Shown here: in pieces, positions 1 to 17,675 of the stretch | Layout: each line of letters opens with the position of its first letter | Position numbering within the stretch: position 1 is the stretch's first letter | Assembly: GCF_004027225.2 (NCBI RefSeq) | Contig: NC_044278.2 | Coordinates: 96,092,743 to 96,156,742, forward strand | Length of the DNA: 64,000 nt | From: Strigops habroptila | Taxonomy: Eukaryota > Chordata > Aves > Psittaciformes > Psittacidae | Direction: 5' to 3' | Notes under the pieces: model-generated | What the model saw: only the letters and a program-made list of their open reading frames with translations | What the model was told of the DNA's origin: nothing | Databases searched by the model: none | Translations under genes and position numbers: made by a program

Positions 1-780
1 AGGGTGACATGGTTGCCAAAAATATGCAGGTTTGAGCACTGTCCCCCTCCTCTCTCACACACATATAGCTGCAGCCTTGAGGCATGTCAGGAACAAGGGA
101 AGAGTTTGGAACATGCTGTGCTCTAGCTATCCTACCTGGCCAAATGGCCTTGAATGATCATGTCAAAGGCAGAACATTTTTAAAGACAGTTCAGGGCAGT
201 CAGGGCAGGACTGGGGAGGTACAAAGGCAGCGACGCTGTATAGCGACTACAGACTAATCATGAGAAGCACCAGCAGTAGGAAAACAAAATGTAGACCTTC
301 ATTTAATCCCTTCATGAATATGTATTAATGATGTTGGTTAAACTGGTTATTTTCAAGAGGATACTGACTAGACAAAGAGCAGTGAAAGCACTTCCAGAAT
401 TAAAGTGCTACAGAAACAATTCTCCCCTTTATGAACACCACTAGAAAAAAACAGAATGCTTTAATCAAAAAGGAGATGCCAGCTTTGAATGGAAGAACAT
501 ATGGTTTTTTGGCACTCTCCTATCTCGTGACAGAAAGTGTCCTAGATCAGTGAGATCTGAGAGAGGTACTTCCATGTCATAGCAGAAATGCTGTTTGAAT
601 AACTCAGTCCCAAAGACTAGGAACACGAATCAGCAAGAACTGCACTTGCCAACTGTCAAGTGTGGTGGCCACAAGGTTTATGGTGGTTATGATGTATCAG
701 ATGGGTTATATTGATGGCTAGTGCCTTAGGAAATTTATCCCAGCCTGTGGACATAAAAGCAACTGAACATAGAAACAACA

Positions 781-813
781 AATCACCAGTGAATCACCAG
801 CGAATCACCAGAT
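781..813. repeat. 11-bp tandem repeat, 3 copies
   Basis: The unit AATCACCAGNG occurs three times in a row with changes only in the last two bases. This is a small minisatellite-like duplication with no visible gene context. Confidence 0.8.
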
Positions 814-1298
814 GGTCATACCAATGCTGCCATGACCCATCTGGCACAGTGAACCACCGATTGAACACCTGATGAAATAAATCGAAGTAAGCAATGGCTT
901 GATCCCAAACACCTTTGCAAATTCTTACGACAAAGCATGAGCTGGGGATTGTGGCTCAATGATACCCGTGATATAAATTGTATTGCCTTATCTGAAGGGC
1001 CATAGGCTAGTATTTCCATAGGGTGCTATCGCCTTGTCACTTCATATGCATTTTTACATTGCTGTACATCAGTGAAAAGGGCAGACATGAGTCTTAACAA
1101 TTCCAAGTATCCCATGGAAGATGTACCACCTCTAAGACTAAAAAGCCTGAAGAGAAACACTTCTAAACTGCGTTCTTCCCCATGTATAGTCTTTAACGAT
1201 GAAGTAGCAGAATACCAAATATTGGGTATAATCTAAAGCTGATGCAGTGGATTTGCCTCCAGATTGTCTGTTGCGCTTGAGAACAACCTTTGCTCCAA

Positions 1299-1304
1299 TT
1301 TATT
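1299..1304 (-). terminator. Candidate polyadenylation hexamer for C13orf42
   Basis: The plus strand reads TTTATT, so the minus strand carries AATAAA about 800 nt past the C13orf42 stop codon at 2100. A hexamer is common by chance in AT-rich DNA, and whether the gene ends here at all is uncertain, so this is only a candidate. Confidence 0.2.
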
Positions 1305-2099
1305 CTCAAAGTGTTCTTCTCCAACTTTTTCTAGTGTGCATTGGGATGTCTAGATTCAGAAACTGGGTGTTAAAATAGAAGAAAATTAACAGGTGGTGTA
1401 ATCATATGAAAAAAGTTTGAATACATTTTTGCATGTAATGAATCCCTTGATGTTGTATCCAAGGATGGAACAATTCCTAATAGCAAGCAGAGCACAAGAT
1501 AGTTTGTTTTTTCAATACACACTGGAGCAATTCCTCCAAACACAGGTTTCTAATGCTGATTCCTTCACTGCAGCTTTTTCTGCTTGTACCACAGCTTGCT
1601 TGTACCTCAGTGCTGCTGTATGCTCTCAGGTCACAGAGTCAATGATGGCACATACAAATTTTCCCATGCAAAAAAGAAAGAAATTCTGCTTCACTGCTCT
1701 GAATTTGGAAGCAGTGGTGCAAAAGCTTCAACATATTCACTGAACTGCTTGAATTGCTTAGCAGTACTGGACTCGACAGAAAAATTACTGCACCAGGCAA
1801 TCTCTGAATCATTGCTTTCAATAACAGCCCTAGAAAAAAGGCTTGTCAAGTTGGAGTTCCACCCAAGCTGAATGACAAAACAGTATTGTTAGGCACAATG
1901 AACTTGATGAGTTAAACCCTCATATGAGTTCAACATTGGAATAGCCATGGCTTAAAATATGTCCCACACAAAAGAACCTCCAGTGACTGCACATGTCACT
2001 TCCGTGGTGTAAGAGGTGGATCAGAGGTTAAATAACAAGAGCAAGTCTTACATGCCCTATTTCATATATTCTATCTTCAGCCGAAGAGGTAATATTCTT

Positions 2100-6604
<4,505 letters not shown>

Positions 6605-6943
6605 AGTGTGCCACTTTCTCCCCTTTATACCTTTTCTCTTTCAGCTCCTTAATTTTACGCTAGGTCTGGTAATCAGCAGCTATTACACTTGCCCTCAACA
6701 GACAGGCAGTTTTTCCACTTAATGTAATGAGGAGAAAAAAACAAACCCTATTGCTGAACAAACTGCTTCTTTCAAACTAACACTTTGTGAAGAGCATGAT
6801 GGTAACGCAGAACTGCATTTTCTATTCCATTTGTGTCAGTGAAACAGCTTTGTCCTTTCCTCCGTTTAAAATATAGTACAGGAGGTCAAGTAGCATGCTT
6901 TGACCTTTTGTTTGACTGCTGCTGCATGTGAAAACCATCAGCA

Positions 6944-7042
6944 TCGACGTAGAAATTCGTCCTTTTCCCACGTTTCCTCCGCGCTCCTCTGCGCCGGTCC
7001 CCGCCCGTTGCCGGCTGCCGGAGAGGGCCGTGCGCTGACCGT
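6944..7042 (-). promoter_or_regulatory. C13orf42: CpG cluster, likely C13orf42 promoter or 5' UTR
   Basis: About fifteen CpG dinucleotides fall within about 100 bp in otherwise CpG-poor DNA. An Sp1-type CCCCGCCCG lies at 6999-7007. The cluster is 340-440 bp upstream of the C13orf42 start codon on the minus strand, the right place for a small CpG promoter. No TATA box sits at a useful distance: the TATAAA at 6624-6629 is only about 20 bp before the ATG. Confidence 0.55.
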
Positions 7043-8693
7043 GGTCCTGAACTTCTCCCTCTCCTCCAAGAGCATCCAGCAGCCTCCCTGGGGCACGGAG
7101 AGGCAGCTGGGAAGAGCTTGTTGAGATCACCCTCGTCAGGGATAAAAGTCTGAGTGGGGAAAGAATAGTTTCTGACGGGTGGAGTTCAGCTGATGAAAGA
7201 AGTCACCCTGGGTTTCACCCGACGGTAACCAGGAGATGGCTACAGCTACCTGATCTGGCAGCACTACTACGAAAAAAGTGGATTCAGATGTCAGTCTCTA
7301 TTACACTCAATACAAAGATATCTTGTGTAAGGGACTCTGTAAAATGAAACACTCTTCCAAAGCACTAATCTGGCAAAATACTGCAGACAGAAACCAATTA
7401 ATTTCTTATCTTTCCACATTAGTTCTTCTCTTAGATTAATAAAAGAACATTCAATACAGTGGTTTTGATGACTGCTTTTTGGTTGAAAACTACTGAGAAC
7501 ATTGACTGTTGTTGGCATATTCGAGCATTGCTAGTATTTGTAACTGTGTGACAACATGATGTATGCCTTACACATAAGTAGACAGCAAATTTGGTCAGTT
7601 CTCATGACTAAGACAATCAGCAACATTTTGAAAGCAAGCAGAAATGTCCAGATTTACTATGTTCAGAAGAGTTTTCATAATTCATCCTGATCAAGCATTA
7701 AGCGCTTGAGAAAATAATTCTTTCAAAAGACAGTGGATATCACCCTGCAGACTCTACTGAGCAAATTTCTGTTAATGCCACTGGAAGTGTCATGTGGACG
7801 TTTATGCATCCTAAGAGCTCTAGGATCTCAGCAGGAAAGATAGGTTCTAATATAAATTTGCATCCATTCCCTCAGGAACTCTCATTTACTGAATACTAAG
7901 CATATACCACAGCCATCTTAAAACAGGCACATTGTTCCTTTTACAACCTATGAAGTTGAAATGTCCTTATAACAATTAAAAATTGAGACAAACTAATTTT
8001 TTGCTATTTTTCAGCTTTCTAATACTGGTATAAACATGATTCTCACTGCAGCTGAGAGCAGTCTAGACATTGTACTTGTATAAATGTATTCCATTATTGA
8101 TAATCTCCAAAATCCTACTCAATCCCACAGCTAGGTAATAGATTAAGTTGACTTTAGGTTAGCATAGACCATTAGCACTTTAAAAAAATCTCTCCTCAAA
8201 ATTACACATCTGAGATGAAGTAAGTCTCTGGTCATCAATACTAGTATAGAATAAAAATAATTCCGTCTACAGATTTATTGCATTTTCAGAAGCAAAAGGC
8301 TACACAGGGATTTTAATTTATTGTCCTGAATGAGTGCAATAAATATCTGCCATAGTCATTCTAGACAATGTGTTTACTAAGTTAGTTGCAAAAATAGGGT
8401 TCCAAAATAACCCTATTAAAAATTACTTAGATTTGTTACATGGGAGGATACTGGTCTTTGCTTACAGATGTTGTAAAACACCAGTGAGCCTTGGAGAGGC
8501 ACTGTAAGTGAACTGGTGGTCACAAAACCTGTGAGTCAAGAAAATCTGTGGGAGCCCACAGACTTATTGCCAAAGAGTTGAGCCAGAAAGGTCAATGGGA
8601 ACTCCACCAAGCAACTGCTGATAGGATCAGACATTGCCTTTCAATAGCAAATCGATTTCTAAGCTCATCTGGACTTACAAAGGGCTACAGGGT

Positions 8694-8780
8694 AAAAACC
8701 AAACCAAATCAAACTAACTAAAAAAACCCCAAAACAAAACAAACAATAACAACAAAACAAACAAACAAATAAACAAAACC
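8694..8780. repeat. A-rich low-complexity tract (AAAC-type)
   Basis: The plus strand is almost entirely A and C in AAAC, AAAAC and AACAA words. It is a degenerate simple repeat, perhaps the worn tail of an old retroposon, but no element body is recognisable next to it. Confidence 0.75.
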
Positions 8781-9761
8781 ACCTCAAGCTTCTGTTTATT
8801 AAACCATAGAAAAAGATACACCTGTGAAGACTGAATATGATGATATACACTGTGATTTGAAAAACTTTTTATGTGGGCCATAGATTTTCCTATCCTCCTT
8901 CAACTAAGTGCTTAAAACATAAGATGACATCTCACTAATTCACAAAAAATGATTTCAGGCTTCTAAGAGGATTCTCAATTTCAAGCAAGTTCATTGCCAG
9001 TTTTCAAAACAGGCTTGCTGGACTACATTCACTGTGTGCCAACATATACGTGGTTCCCAGTGTTCACAGTGCTGTTAAAATAAGGAAGGATTAAAAAATG
9101 CATAAGACAATACAGTATCTGCATTATATACTAGAATTTAATTTTGAGTAATAAAGGGTCATTTACTATTATTTCAGACATGAATATTTTATTCTATTCA
9201 TTGGTTATGCACATTCTTCCTCTCCTATTGTAAAAAATGAATATTTGTTTTCTTCAGAGTATCTACTGTAATTCAAACAGTTCCATGGACTTAGAAAGTT
9301 AAAGAAAAAGTAATGGATATTTTTAAAGGTCACAAGTGTCTCTAGGGTGTTTTGTGAGAAAAGGAATGCCCTGTGTCTTTTTAAGATATTTTCCTATAAG
9401 GCATTTGCATTGAAACACGTTTCTTGAGTAGTGTTTTATTTATTTATAGTCAAACTCTGGTCCCCATGTACATGTAAGTGTCCCTATTCAAGTAAATAGG
9501 AGAGCAATTATAATTCAGCCACCACAGATCACAAGTGTCTTCCCCAGTGTTACTGCTGGGGACTGAATATGCTACTGTTATTTAAGAAAGCTGTTAATTA
9601 AAAACCAGGGTCTTATTCAAGAATTATTTTCTTCTGCACAAAGACACTCATCAAAAGGCAAATGAAAGAATATTTAATCTGTTAATTCAAAGTACCAAGT
9701 TTCTGGGCAGTTATTAAACCATAAACGAAGACCTCCCAAAGAAGAAGATTGTGAGAAGCAG

Positions 9762-9797
9762 ATCAAATAGACCATACTAATCAAATAGACCACACTA
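9762..9797. repeat. 18-bp tandem duplication
   Basis: ATCAAATAGACCATACTA is followed directly by the same 18-mer with one change (T to C). It is a recent local duplication. Confidence 0.85.
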
Positions 9798-10148
9798 AAT
9801 ATTTAATGGCATCTAAGATTACTAACTTTGACAAGGCAATGCTCACACCTTGTTTGTTTATTTGGCTACTTGAATTTGACTTCACTACTTCAATATTTTT
9901 TATTGTAAGTGACTTTTTTAATTTTTTTTTCTGTTACTGTTTTCAATCTTTGTGTCTTCTCTGTAGCTGGCAGAGTGATCTAAGTTCCATAGACCACCGC
10001 CCAATCACTCCCCAAACTGCTTTGTTATTTAGCCCTGGCATTCTGGCAATTTCTGAGCCATCATGAGTGGGTAGGAAAATCAAGTTAAAAAATTTAATGT
10101 ATGTGTCCTGTTTAACTAAATTAACTATACAGTTTGGGGGTGAGGGGG

Positions 10149-10182
10149 AAACCAAACCAAACCAAACCAAACCAAAAAAACC
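10149..10182. repeat. (AACCA)n microsatellite
   Basis: Five or so AAACC/AACCA pentamer units are followed by an A-run. It is a simple sequence repeat. Confidence 0.85.
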
Positions 10183-10487
10183 ATAAAATCAAATTTTCAG
10201 ATAAATACAATTAAAAGAAAGTCACACATCTTTTAAGTTTTCCCCAATAACGTATTTGTCAAAATGCATTGTTCTCTCCAGAATAACATTATATCAAGCA
10301 TATAAATCTATATACTTGATAGTTACATCTCACCCAAGTGACTGATACAGAGGAATGTCAAATCATCCTTAAAACAAAGTAAAGCTCTAGTGCCAAAGAA
10401 AACCTTTGACAAACTGTAGGTGACAAGGTATTCTTTCTCTATCACAAAGTCATATCTCATTCAAGATAATATATTTTATTATATTCT

Positions 10488-10520
10488 TTTACAAGCAAAA
10501 ACATTTTCTTTGCTTGTAAA
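10488..10520. repeat. Perfect 12-bp inverted repeat
   Basis: TTTACAAGCAAA (10488-10499) and TTTGCTTGTAAA (10509-10520) pair perfectly around a 9-nt loop. Three more outer pairs can form (10484-10486 with 10521-10523) if T10487 bulges out. Confidence 0.7.
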
Positions 10521-11804
10521 GAAAATAATCCACACTTTTACAAAATATGTGAGTGGATAGTAAAGTTCTTGAGCCTTGTGTTACTTTAGATAATTCAGAA
10601 ATTAAAACAGAGTTGTCAATCTCTGTTGAAATCTGCTATATATATATAGCTACATAAAAGAGTAGACTCTTTGGAAAGAGGTAATGAAAAGTCCAAAACA
10701 GAGGAAAATGGAAAAAACCATCAGAACAGGAAACTACACTTTGCTCACTAGTCCCTTTCTATTTGCCACTTCATATATTCCCCTGAAGTTCTGCAAAGAC
10801 AGACCAAAAAAATTACAAAATCTGCTGGAGATTTAAAAGAAAATCAACAAATGCAGGAATGCTGAGCCCACAGCTCAATACTAAAGAAAAATAACATCCC
10901 AAGGTTTGATACCTGCATATGGTGGTTGTCGTGACACTTACTGTTTTGAAGGCCACACATACTTGAAAAGATTAGATGTTGGGACATTCCCAAATCCTAG
11001 ATCAGGTGCTGAATGTCAGTGCTTTGGTGGGTGAAAAGAAACACCCACTATTAGAGGTGAAATACCACAGTACTCCTACCTTTCATTCACTAAAAGGGAA
11101 AATGGAAGAAGAATGGATCTTGTTATCAAAGAATCCTCAGGTTGTTTCTTCTCTTTCAGCCCATGAAGGTAGCAGTCAGGAGGAGTCCTGCATCCCCAAA
11201 ACTGCTACCAGCAACCATTTGATATTATTCCTCTTTCAAGAAGTCCTCAAAATATAGGAAAGGAGAACAATTCTGATATCATGCATTTGAAATATCTACG
11301 AATGTTTCTCTGAGGCATGAAACCAGAGAAATAAGATTTCCGAACAATAAAGCTAAAGATTTTCATTTGAGCTGATTTAGACGTATGTGCAGTGAAATCT
11401 AGATGTGTCACCCACGTCAGATTGAACAGAGATCTTTCTTTTTATGGGTGCACACTTGAGCTGTGCTGTCACCCAGGCAACACTGACCTGCAAAACCAGC
11501 TGAGTCAGAAAATTACGGCTCCTGCCAGAGGATGAATAGCATTTTTGGTAAAGGAATGTCATCTTTCCATCTAATCTAAATTTGAGTCTAAGTATTTCCA
11601 TTTGACTTAGACCCTGCATATTCTCCATAAATTTTCACCACATGAAAAATTTGCATTCACTGAATAAGTTTTCTTGCAGCATAAGCAATGATTGGGACCA
11701 ACCAAAGCAGTGACTGCATTCCTAACAGGCATGCAAAAATAAAGAAATGTCGTTCATGTACAGAGAAATGCTTAGAAAATGATCACACAAATGAAATAAC
11801 AGTC

Positions 11805-11828
11805 ATTTATTTATTTATTTATTTATTA
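11805..11828. repeat. (ATTT)n microsatellite
   Basis: About six ATTT units occur in a row, ending in TTATT. Confidence 0.85.
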
Positions 11829-14706
11829 TTTCTCCTGGCATCACTTTTGGGAAAAGTTTTGTGAGCATCCTATGACAAAGTGATAAAATGTACTCTAGTG
11901 AAACACCCCCTGCTTAAGCCTATCTCTATAGCTGTTACTTGGCAGCATTTTCAGAGGTTGAGAGGTTACCACACTTATCTCCTGCTGTATCTGGCCTCCT
12001 CCTTCCCTTTGTTTCCTCAAACAACCCTGCTGTCATTAAAAACTCCATCTCTGTGACAAGCTTGACAAGGGAACTTTGTCTTGTCTTCTGTCACACAGGG
12101 TCAAGGGACAACCAGTTGGCTTTGCTTGTTTCATTGGAAGAATTCATGTCCTTTAAGTAGAAACACTGTTAGGACCTTTCAAAGCTTTGTTACTCTTTGT
12201 TGAATTAGTTATTGTCTCGCCTCTTGAGTCTTTTGTTCCAAAGATGGCTGAAGAATTATCGCCATGTCTAGCTTGTTGCCTGTCACATCCATCACCCATT
12301 GATAAAGTCTTTGCAAGGAGAATGTGATAAATAGCGAAGATTCCTTCATCACAGCTCAATGAAGAATGGATGTTGTAAGCAGCAGTTCTTCAAATTAGTT
12401 TATAGAAGACAAACAGTTAAATGACCTGTCTGTCTCTATCTTTAACTGGATCATCTGTTTCTCATTCCAATTAAATACTAATGCACCATTTATCCTTTCC
12501 ACAAAGGAATTCCAAAAGAGGATTTATGACAGGGGACAGTATGGATCTTTTGGTAAGTCATAGAGTTGCCAGACCATATCAGTCATTTCCAGAAAAGGAC
12601 CACTCAGAATACCTGCAGGCATTTTCATAGCTGCCCTTGGATCCCTAATTACCATTTCTATTTCCTACTCTGCTAACCCAGTGAAACAGGGCAAAGAGTA
12701 GTTTAACTGAAGCAGCAGAGAACCAGTTTGTCTGAGAATGTACAAGTGACACATCATATGGATGCTAGGGAGGATGGAAAGAAAGAGAAGAACTACATCT
12801 TGAGCACCCAATAGGGTTTTTTTTAGTATATTAACTATCTTTCTCCTCAGATCACAATGTCCCTGGGGAAAAATTTATCTGTATACAGCCTGACACACAG
12901 TGGTCCTGCCCTGCCTCTGCCCCTGCTGCCACAACATAATTAATGAAAAGGAATTCTTCTTTTTTCTATACATTTCTTAAACATACCTCCTAGTACATCT
13001 CCTTCAGCACCTGCAAAAACAGTTTCCAATCGGAACAACTTTGGTCATGCTAAGGAATACAAAGAGCCAGTCAGCACCTTTCAACATACACCAGCCACAC
13101 CTTCAATGACATCTTACAAGGGCTGAGTCCTACAATGCCATCACTACTATAAGTGTACACCACCAGCCACCTGCTTCAACAACTGTTGTTATCACTCCAC
13201 GGACAGTTGAAATGGAAGACATTTTGCTGATCATTAGCCAGGATTGGCAGGACTAGTTTTGATTGCCTCTCTTTGAGTGGTCAGAAAAGAAGTGGTAGAA
13301 TTCAGATTCCATGTTGTTCTTGAGCATTTGCCAGTTTTAACAGGAAATACTGTTGCAGATAAATATGGATTCTTTCTCCTCTGTTAGTCTGATCTTCTGC
13401 TTCTACTCACTTCCCACCTACCCTTCCAGTGCCCTTGTAATGCAGCCATGCCAGTCTGTGTTTAGTAAGGCACATTTAAAGGATGGAGGAAACTTCAAAA
13501 ACATTTCCCCTATAACAACAGTGAACAGTCAAATCATGCACTTCTTCAAGCTGTGGCTATTTGTAGAGGCAAAGAGAGTTTATTTATAATCTCCCAGGAA
13601 TTTTCAGTCAATTAACGTCATCTTCCATAGTAGCTGACCTGCTATGTGGGATCCAAACATGAGGGAAAACATATCATTCTAACTCAGTGGCTGCACAGAA
13701 GTTGTATAGAGACCTGCCACTAGCTCCTGCACACAGGGTAGCAGCTGCTACCCTGAACACAGAGTAGACACTGCTTGCAGTGGGTTCACAAGTTTTAAGA
13801 AACTTTGACATGGCTCACCAATAATACTAAAGAAAGTAAAACAAAATAATTAAACCTTTATTTACTCATGATCTTAAAGCAATCCGAAAAGTCTCAGGAA
13901 AGGTGCCTGGGTAAGATTTCAGTCAGGTCAGAAAAAAAACCGGAGACATAGGTGGCCATGTATGCTGAACTACGTTTGCAGCTTAGCAAGATGTTCGCAG
14001 TAATCTGCAAAGCCAGATGACACTTTCCAGGTTAAGCCACTCTTCAAATTCACAAAGCTTGCAAGTCAACTTAGTCTGCACTCAAAGGAACATGAAGATT
14101 TACACCTGCACCCTGAAATCAGGCAGAACATGTGCTTTTGACCCAATGTGGGCAAAATACAGACATGCTAACTATGTTTTTCTCTGAGACCTCCAGGTCA
14201 GGCAGGAGGGAAGTGAAGCTAGGTTAACTGAAATGGAAAGAAATATTTATGTGAACTCTGGTGAATAGAACAGCTGGCAGAGTCTTACAGACCTATATTC
14301 TGAGCAACAGCACAAACTGAAAGGGTCTTCAGAATGGAAAGGACTGAGGTAGCCAACATTCCTCTGGTGATTTTTTTTTTTTCCTAAAACCATTACTAAG
14401 AAAAAGCATCTCTAGGAAACTGTGGTAATTACAGAAATGCACAGGCCAAAATAACAGATCAAATTGTGGTCAGAGCCAGCAGCAAGCAAAGGTCACTGCA
14501 TTTCTGAGTCAAAACATAGTCAGCAAGGACTTCATGGAGGATCTTTTAACACATTGGCTGGAGCTAAGCTCAACAGGAACATCCAGAAAATTTGATGCAG
14601 TAAAAATGAACTGCAATCTATCACCCATAATTCTTCCTGCATAAAGAGAAATCCAATTGTCTGAAAACATGAGGCAGCAGAAACTGAGTTGATAATTTAA
14701 TTCACT

Positions 14707-15273
14707 TCAGTTCACCTTATTGACTTCAATAGTATGCAGAACACTATCTTTTATCACTTCAGTGTCACAGTTCTTCATTTTTTTCATAGTGAATATAGTT
14801 ATGGTTACCGATGTGCTTATGAAATATGCACTTAGATTCCTCCACAGTGTGTCTGGATGTGTGCCTGTGGATAGCAAGTATTGTTCTGTGGTGGCTGGGT
14901 GGGGTGTTTGGGGGATTGGAATGTGTCGGAGGGGAAAGAGGTAGGCTAATCTTGCAAAAGCTACCTCCACAAGGTCACAGACCTCTTTCTTTACAGAGTT
15001 CACTGCTGTTGCAGAGTCTATAATGTCATTATAGTCTTCAAGAAGGGCTCTGTTTGTTCCTTCTTTTTGGCATATCCTTGCAGAAGTGATTATAAACCAG
15101 ATTACAACTCTGAACCATGTGAAAGAAGAAAGATTATCAAAAGCTCTTGACAGGATGATCGTAATCTGGAAAATGTCATTCTCCTCAACCTGCATGAGGG
15201 ACATATTTTTCCTGAAAAATGAAATCTGAAAATATAGATCACCGTGCAGAGACCAGGCTTTGCTTTCTGCCAT
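14707..15273 (-). other. Unassigned 188-codon open frame
   Basis: This is the longest uninterrupted frame in the intergenic gap. The predicted protein has a hydrophobic segment (FRVVIWFIITSA, around residues 54-65) followed by a more polar, helix-like part (GTNRALLEDYNDIIDSA). Pyrimidine-rich acceptor-like sequence lies inside it on the same strand, but I see no matching exon set. I recognise no family. A frame of this length can occur by chance in 64 kb of AT-rich DNA, so I list it only as a candidate. Confidence 0.12.
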
Positions 15274-16626
15274 GCCTGAGGCTGTAGATCGGGCTCATAG
15301 CTCACGCAGTACACTCCAGTACTGCCAGTACTTCTGCAGAACGTCCTGCCTGGATTTAAGTAAAAGCAACAGCGACCCCAGTGAACTGTATTCCCTTCTT
15401 TCCTGAACTGTAATGCTTGTCCCAAGCCTCGGATATGCTGTGGGTTGCCTGGCTTTTTTTCTGCTTTCATTTTCTTGCTCCTCTCCTCAGTCAGCTACAG
15501 TTAGGAACAAGGAGGATTCTCACAAGGACCTCAGCCATCCTTATTCCTATCACCCGCTCCTTCTGCACCTTTCAGTTTCACCACTAGATGGAAGCCTTGA
15601 CCTCCAGAGTTCCTCAGATTTCTGATCATTCAATTGCACACCCGAGCTTCTTGGTTAGGTGTTTATCTACACCGATTCACATATTTAAGTAACAATTTGC
15701 TGGACTCAGGCATTTCTATAGATCAGTGATTCATACGTGGAAAGTATAAAACGGTATAAACCTCACAGGTAAAACTAGCGATTACTAGGGCTACATAAAT
15801 CTTTACTAACAATGTGAATCTAGATTGGATCAGCTGTGGATAAGCAAAGGGAAGAGAATGGGATCACTGCTTCCCACCACTCTCAGCACAGGGTGTAGTC
15901 ACTGGTGATGTGTATTTGGGGTTGCAAAGCCGGTTGAAGGCTCTTCCCTTCAGCAGCACTGAGCTCCCCAGCACAGTACTGAAGTCCCAGGACATAACAC
16001 AAGCAGTGGCTATATACTCTGAGTTTCCGACAACATTTCTGGTTGTAGGCACCACATGAATAAAAGTTGAGTTTTCAATTGTTAGTATAAGAAAATACTT
16101 ACTGAATACTTCCCATGAATGAATACTTTACATATCTTATTTCTGAGCAGCTCAATGTGAATTTTTGTGTTCAGAATTCAGGGTGTTTAGGATATACTGC
16201 TCTCATGGGGTCATTCTCTGACTTAGTAGCTCTCAGTAATGGGATATGAACTGCTAAATATTCAGGATTATGAACTCAGGATTTGCTTTTGAAGAAAACT
16301 CATGCTGGTCGTTAGCCAACATCAGAGATCAATGGGAGACATTTCTGCTCCCAGGTGCCAAGTCAGATGCTGAGAACTCTACAGTTTTAGCAGACAGCAA
16401 ATTCATTTCATTACTTTGACAAAGAAAAGAGGAAACACAGATCATAGAAATTTGCTTAGTAACTCAGAAGGCTATTTCTGAAAAGAATTTCTGATTAGTC
16501 TTTTCTTTTATCAGCCTAGAAAGCTCCAGGAGCAAAGGGCTGAAGTTCCTTGTTTCTTGCTCTTCAGTTATTTTTTAAATAAAAGTGCTGGTTATCCCTG
16601 TGATTGTTCTCACAAACAGTAATTTT

Positions 16627-16646
16627 GTTACTGTAATAACAGTAAC
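16627..16646. repeat. Short palindrome GTTACTGT-aata-ACAGTAAC
   Basis: Eight-base arms pair perfectly around a 4-nt loop. A third ACAGTAA copy lies a few bases upstream. Significance is unknown. Confidence 0.6.
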
Positions 16647-17675
16647 ACAACTGTTCTTTCTGTAGTGCTACTAAAGTGTAGAACAGTTAAGATCAAACGT
16701 TGTGCATGTCAACCAGTGGCATGCGAGGCTGCATCTGTGAAGGTACAACAAATAGCAAAAGGCAAATTCTCTTTTTACCCCAGTATAAAGACAAAGGCTT
16801 TGTCTTTAATGCCAACTGGAAGGATTGTGCTGTTGCCCAAATTGTGATGGGCACTGTTCAATGGAGCAGTAGTCGACACAAGCTAAAACTGCTGAAAAGC
16901 AGGCTAGTCATGATTTCATGGTGCCATGAACCTGTTTCATCTACCAGCATAAGCATAGCTCTTAAATCTAGGCCTTGAGCTGGTATAGATAAGCTAATTC
17001 AAAGGATTCACACACATTCACTCTAGTTAAGGATTTGGTACACACTAGCACAGATCAGTACAAGTTAGGAAAAAACTTCTGTGGATTTGTTGTCGTCATA
17101 ACATACCTGGGAATTTCACATTGCTATTTTCAAATGAATTGTGCCTAGCACAGACAGCAAAAACAACCCTCTCATGGACCTCACAGGCAGTTCTTTTGTC
17201 TTGGGCTTTGCTTGGGGTTAGGATTGTGCTGTCATTGCTCTAGATGTCATTAATACTTTTCTGTTCATTTCAGTCAATCTGTTTCATAGTTCTGCTTGAT
17301 TTTATTGGGTGTCTTTTTTGTGGATTGGGTAGGAAGGGGAAGATGTTATCACCTCTGTGAAGCAATCGCATTTTAACAAGCAATATTATTGCTTATTACA
17401 AGAAGGACAATGCCTTATGTGTATGAGCCAGTCCACACTATATATATGTTCTCTCAATGGGACAAACTACTTAAAGTCTAAATGTAGTATGTCTGAACTT
17501 CAAAAAGACACTGTAAAAAAATCCCTTTTCTTGGAAAATTGTTGGTTTGGTGTAACCACAAATAACACTGGGGATTATTGTAACTGAAAGGGATGGAAAA
17601 TCTTGGGCTTGGTCATGGTTTCTTGGTGTACACATTCCCATTCATTCCTTGTGGAATAGATTAGAGCATGGTCCT

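Larger units (their letters stand above)
1..2099. other. Non-coding DNA beyond the last readable C13orf42 exon
   Basis: I found no further C13orf42 exon here on the minus strand, nor any other gene. The open frames on both strands are short and carry no recognisable protein. The stretch holds a short tandem repeat (781-813) and one AATAAA hexamer on the minus strand (1299-1304). If C13orf42 ends at the stop at 2100, the start of this block is its 3' UTR. If the gene continues, the block is intron and the remaining exon lies before position 1. Confidence 0.5.
7131..17675. other. Intergenic DNA without a supported gene
   Basis: This AT-rich block contains low-complexity A-rich DNA (8694-8780), an (AACCA)n run (10149-10182), an (ATTT)n run (11805-11828), a hairpin (10488-10520), an 18-bp duplication (9762-9797) and a T-run near 14372. 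The longest open frame is a 188-codon minus-strand frame (15273-14707), listed separately. I see no CR1 or LTR in this part. Confidence 0.5.

Noticed and set aside
6623-6629. TATAAAG on the minus strand as the C13orf42 TATA box
   Set aside because: It lies only about 20 bp before the start codon, so transcription would begin at or past the ATG. The CpG cluster upstream is a better promoter candidate.
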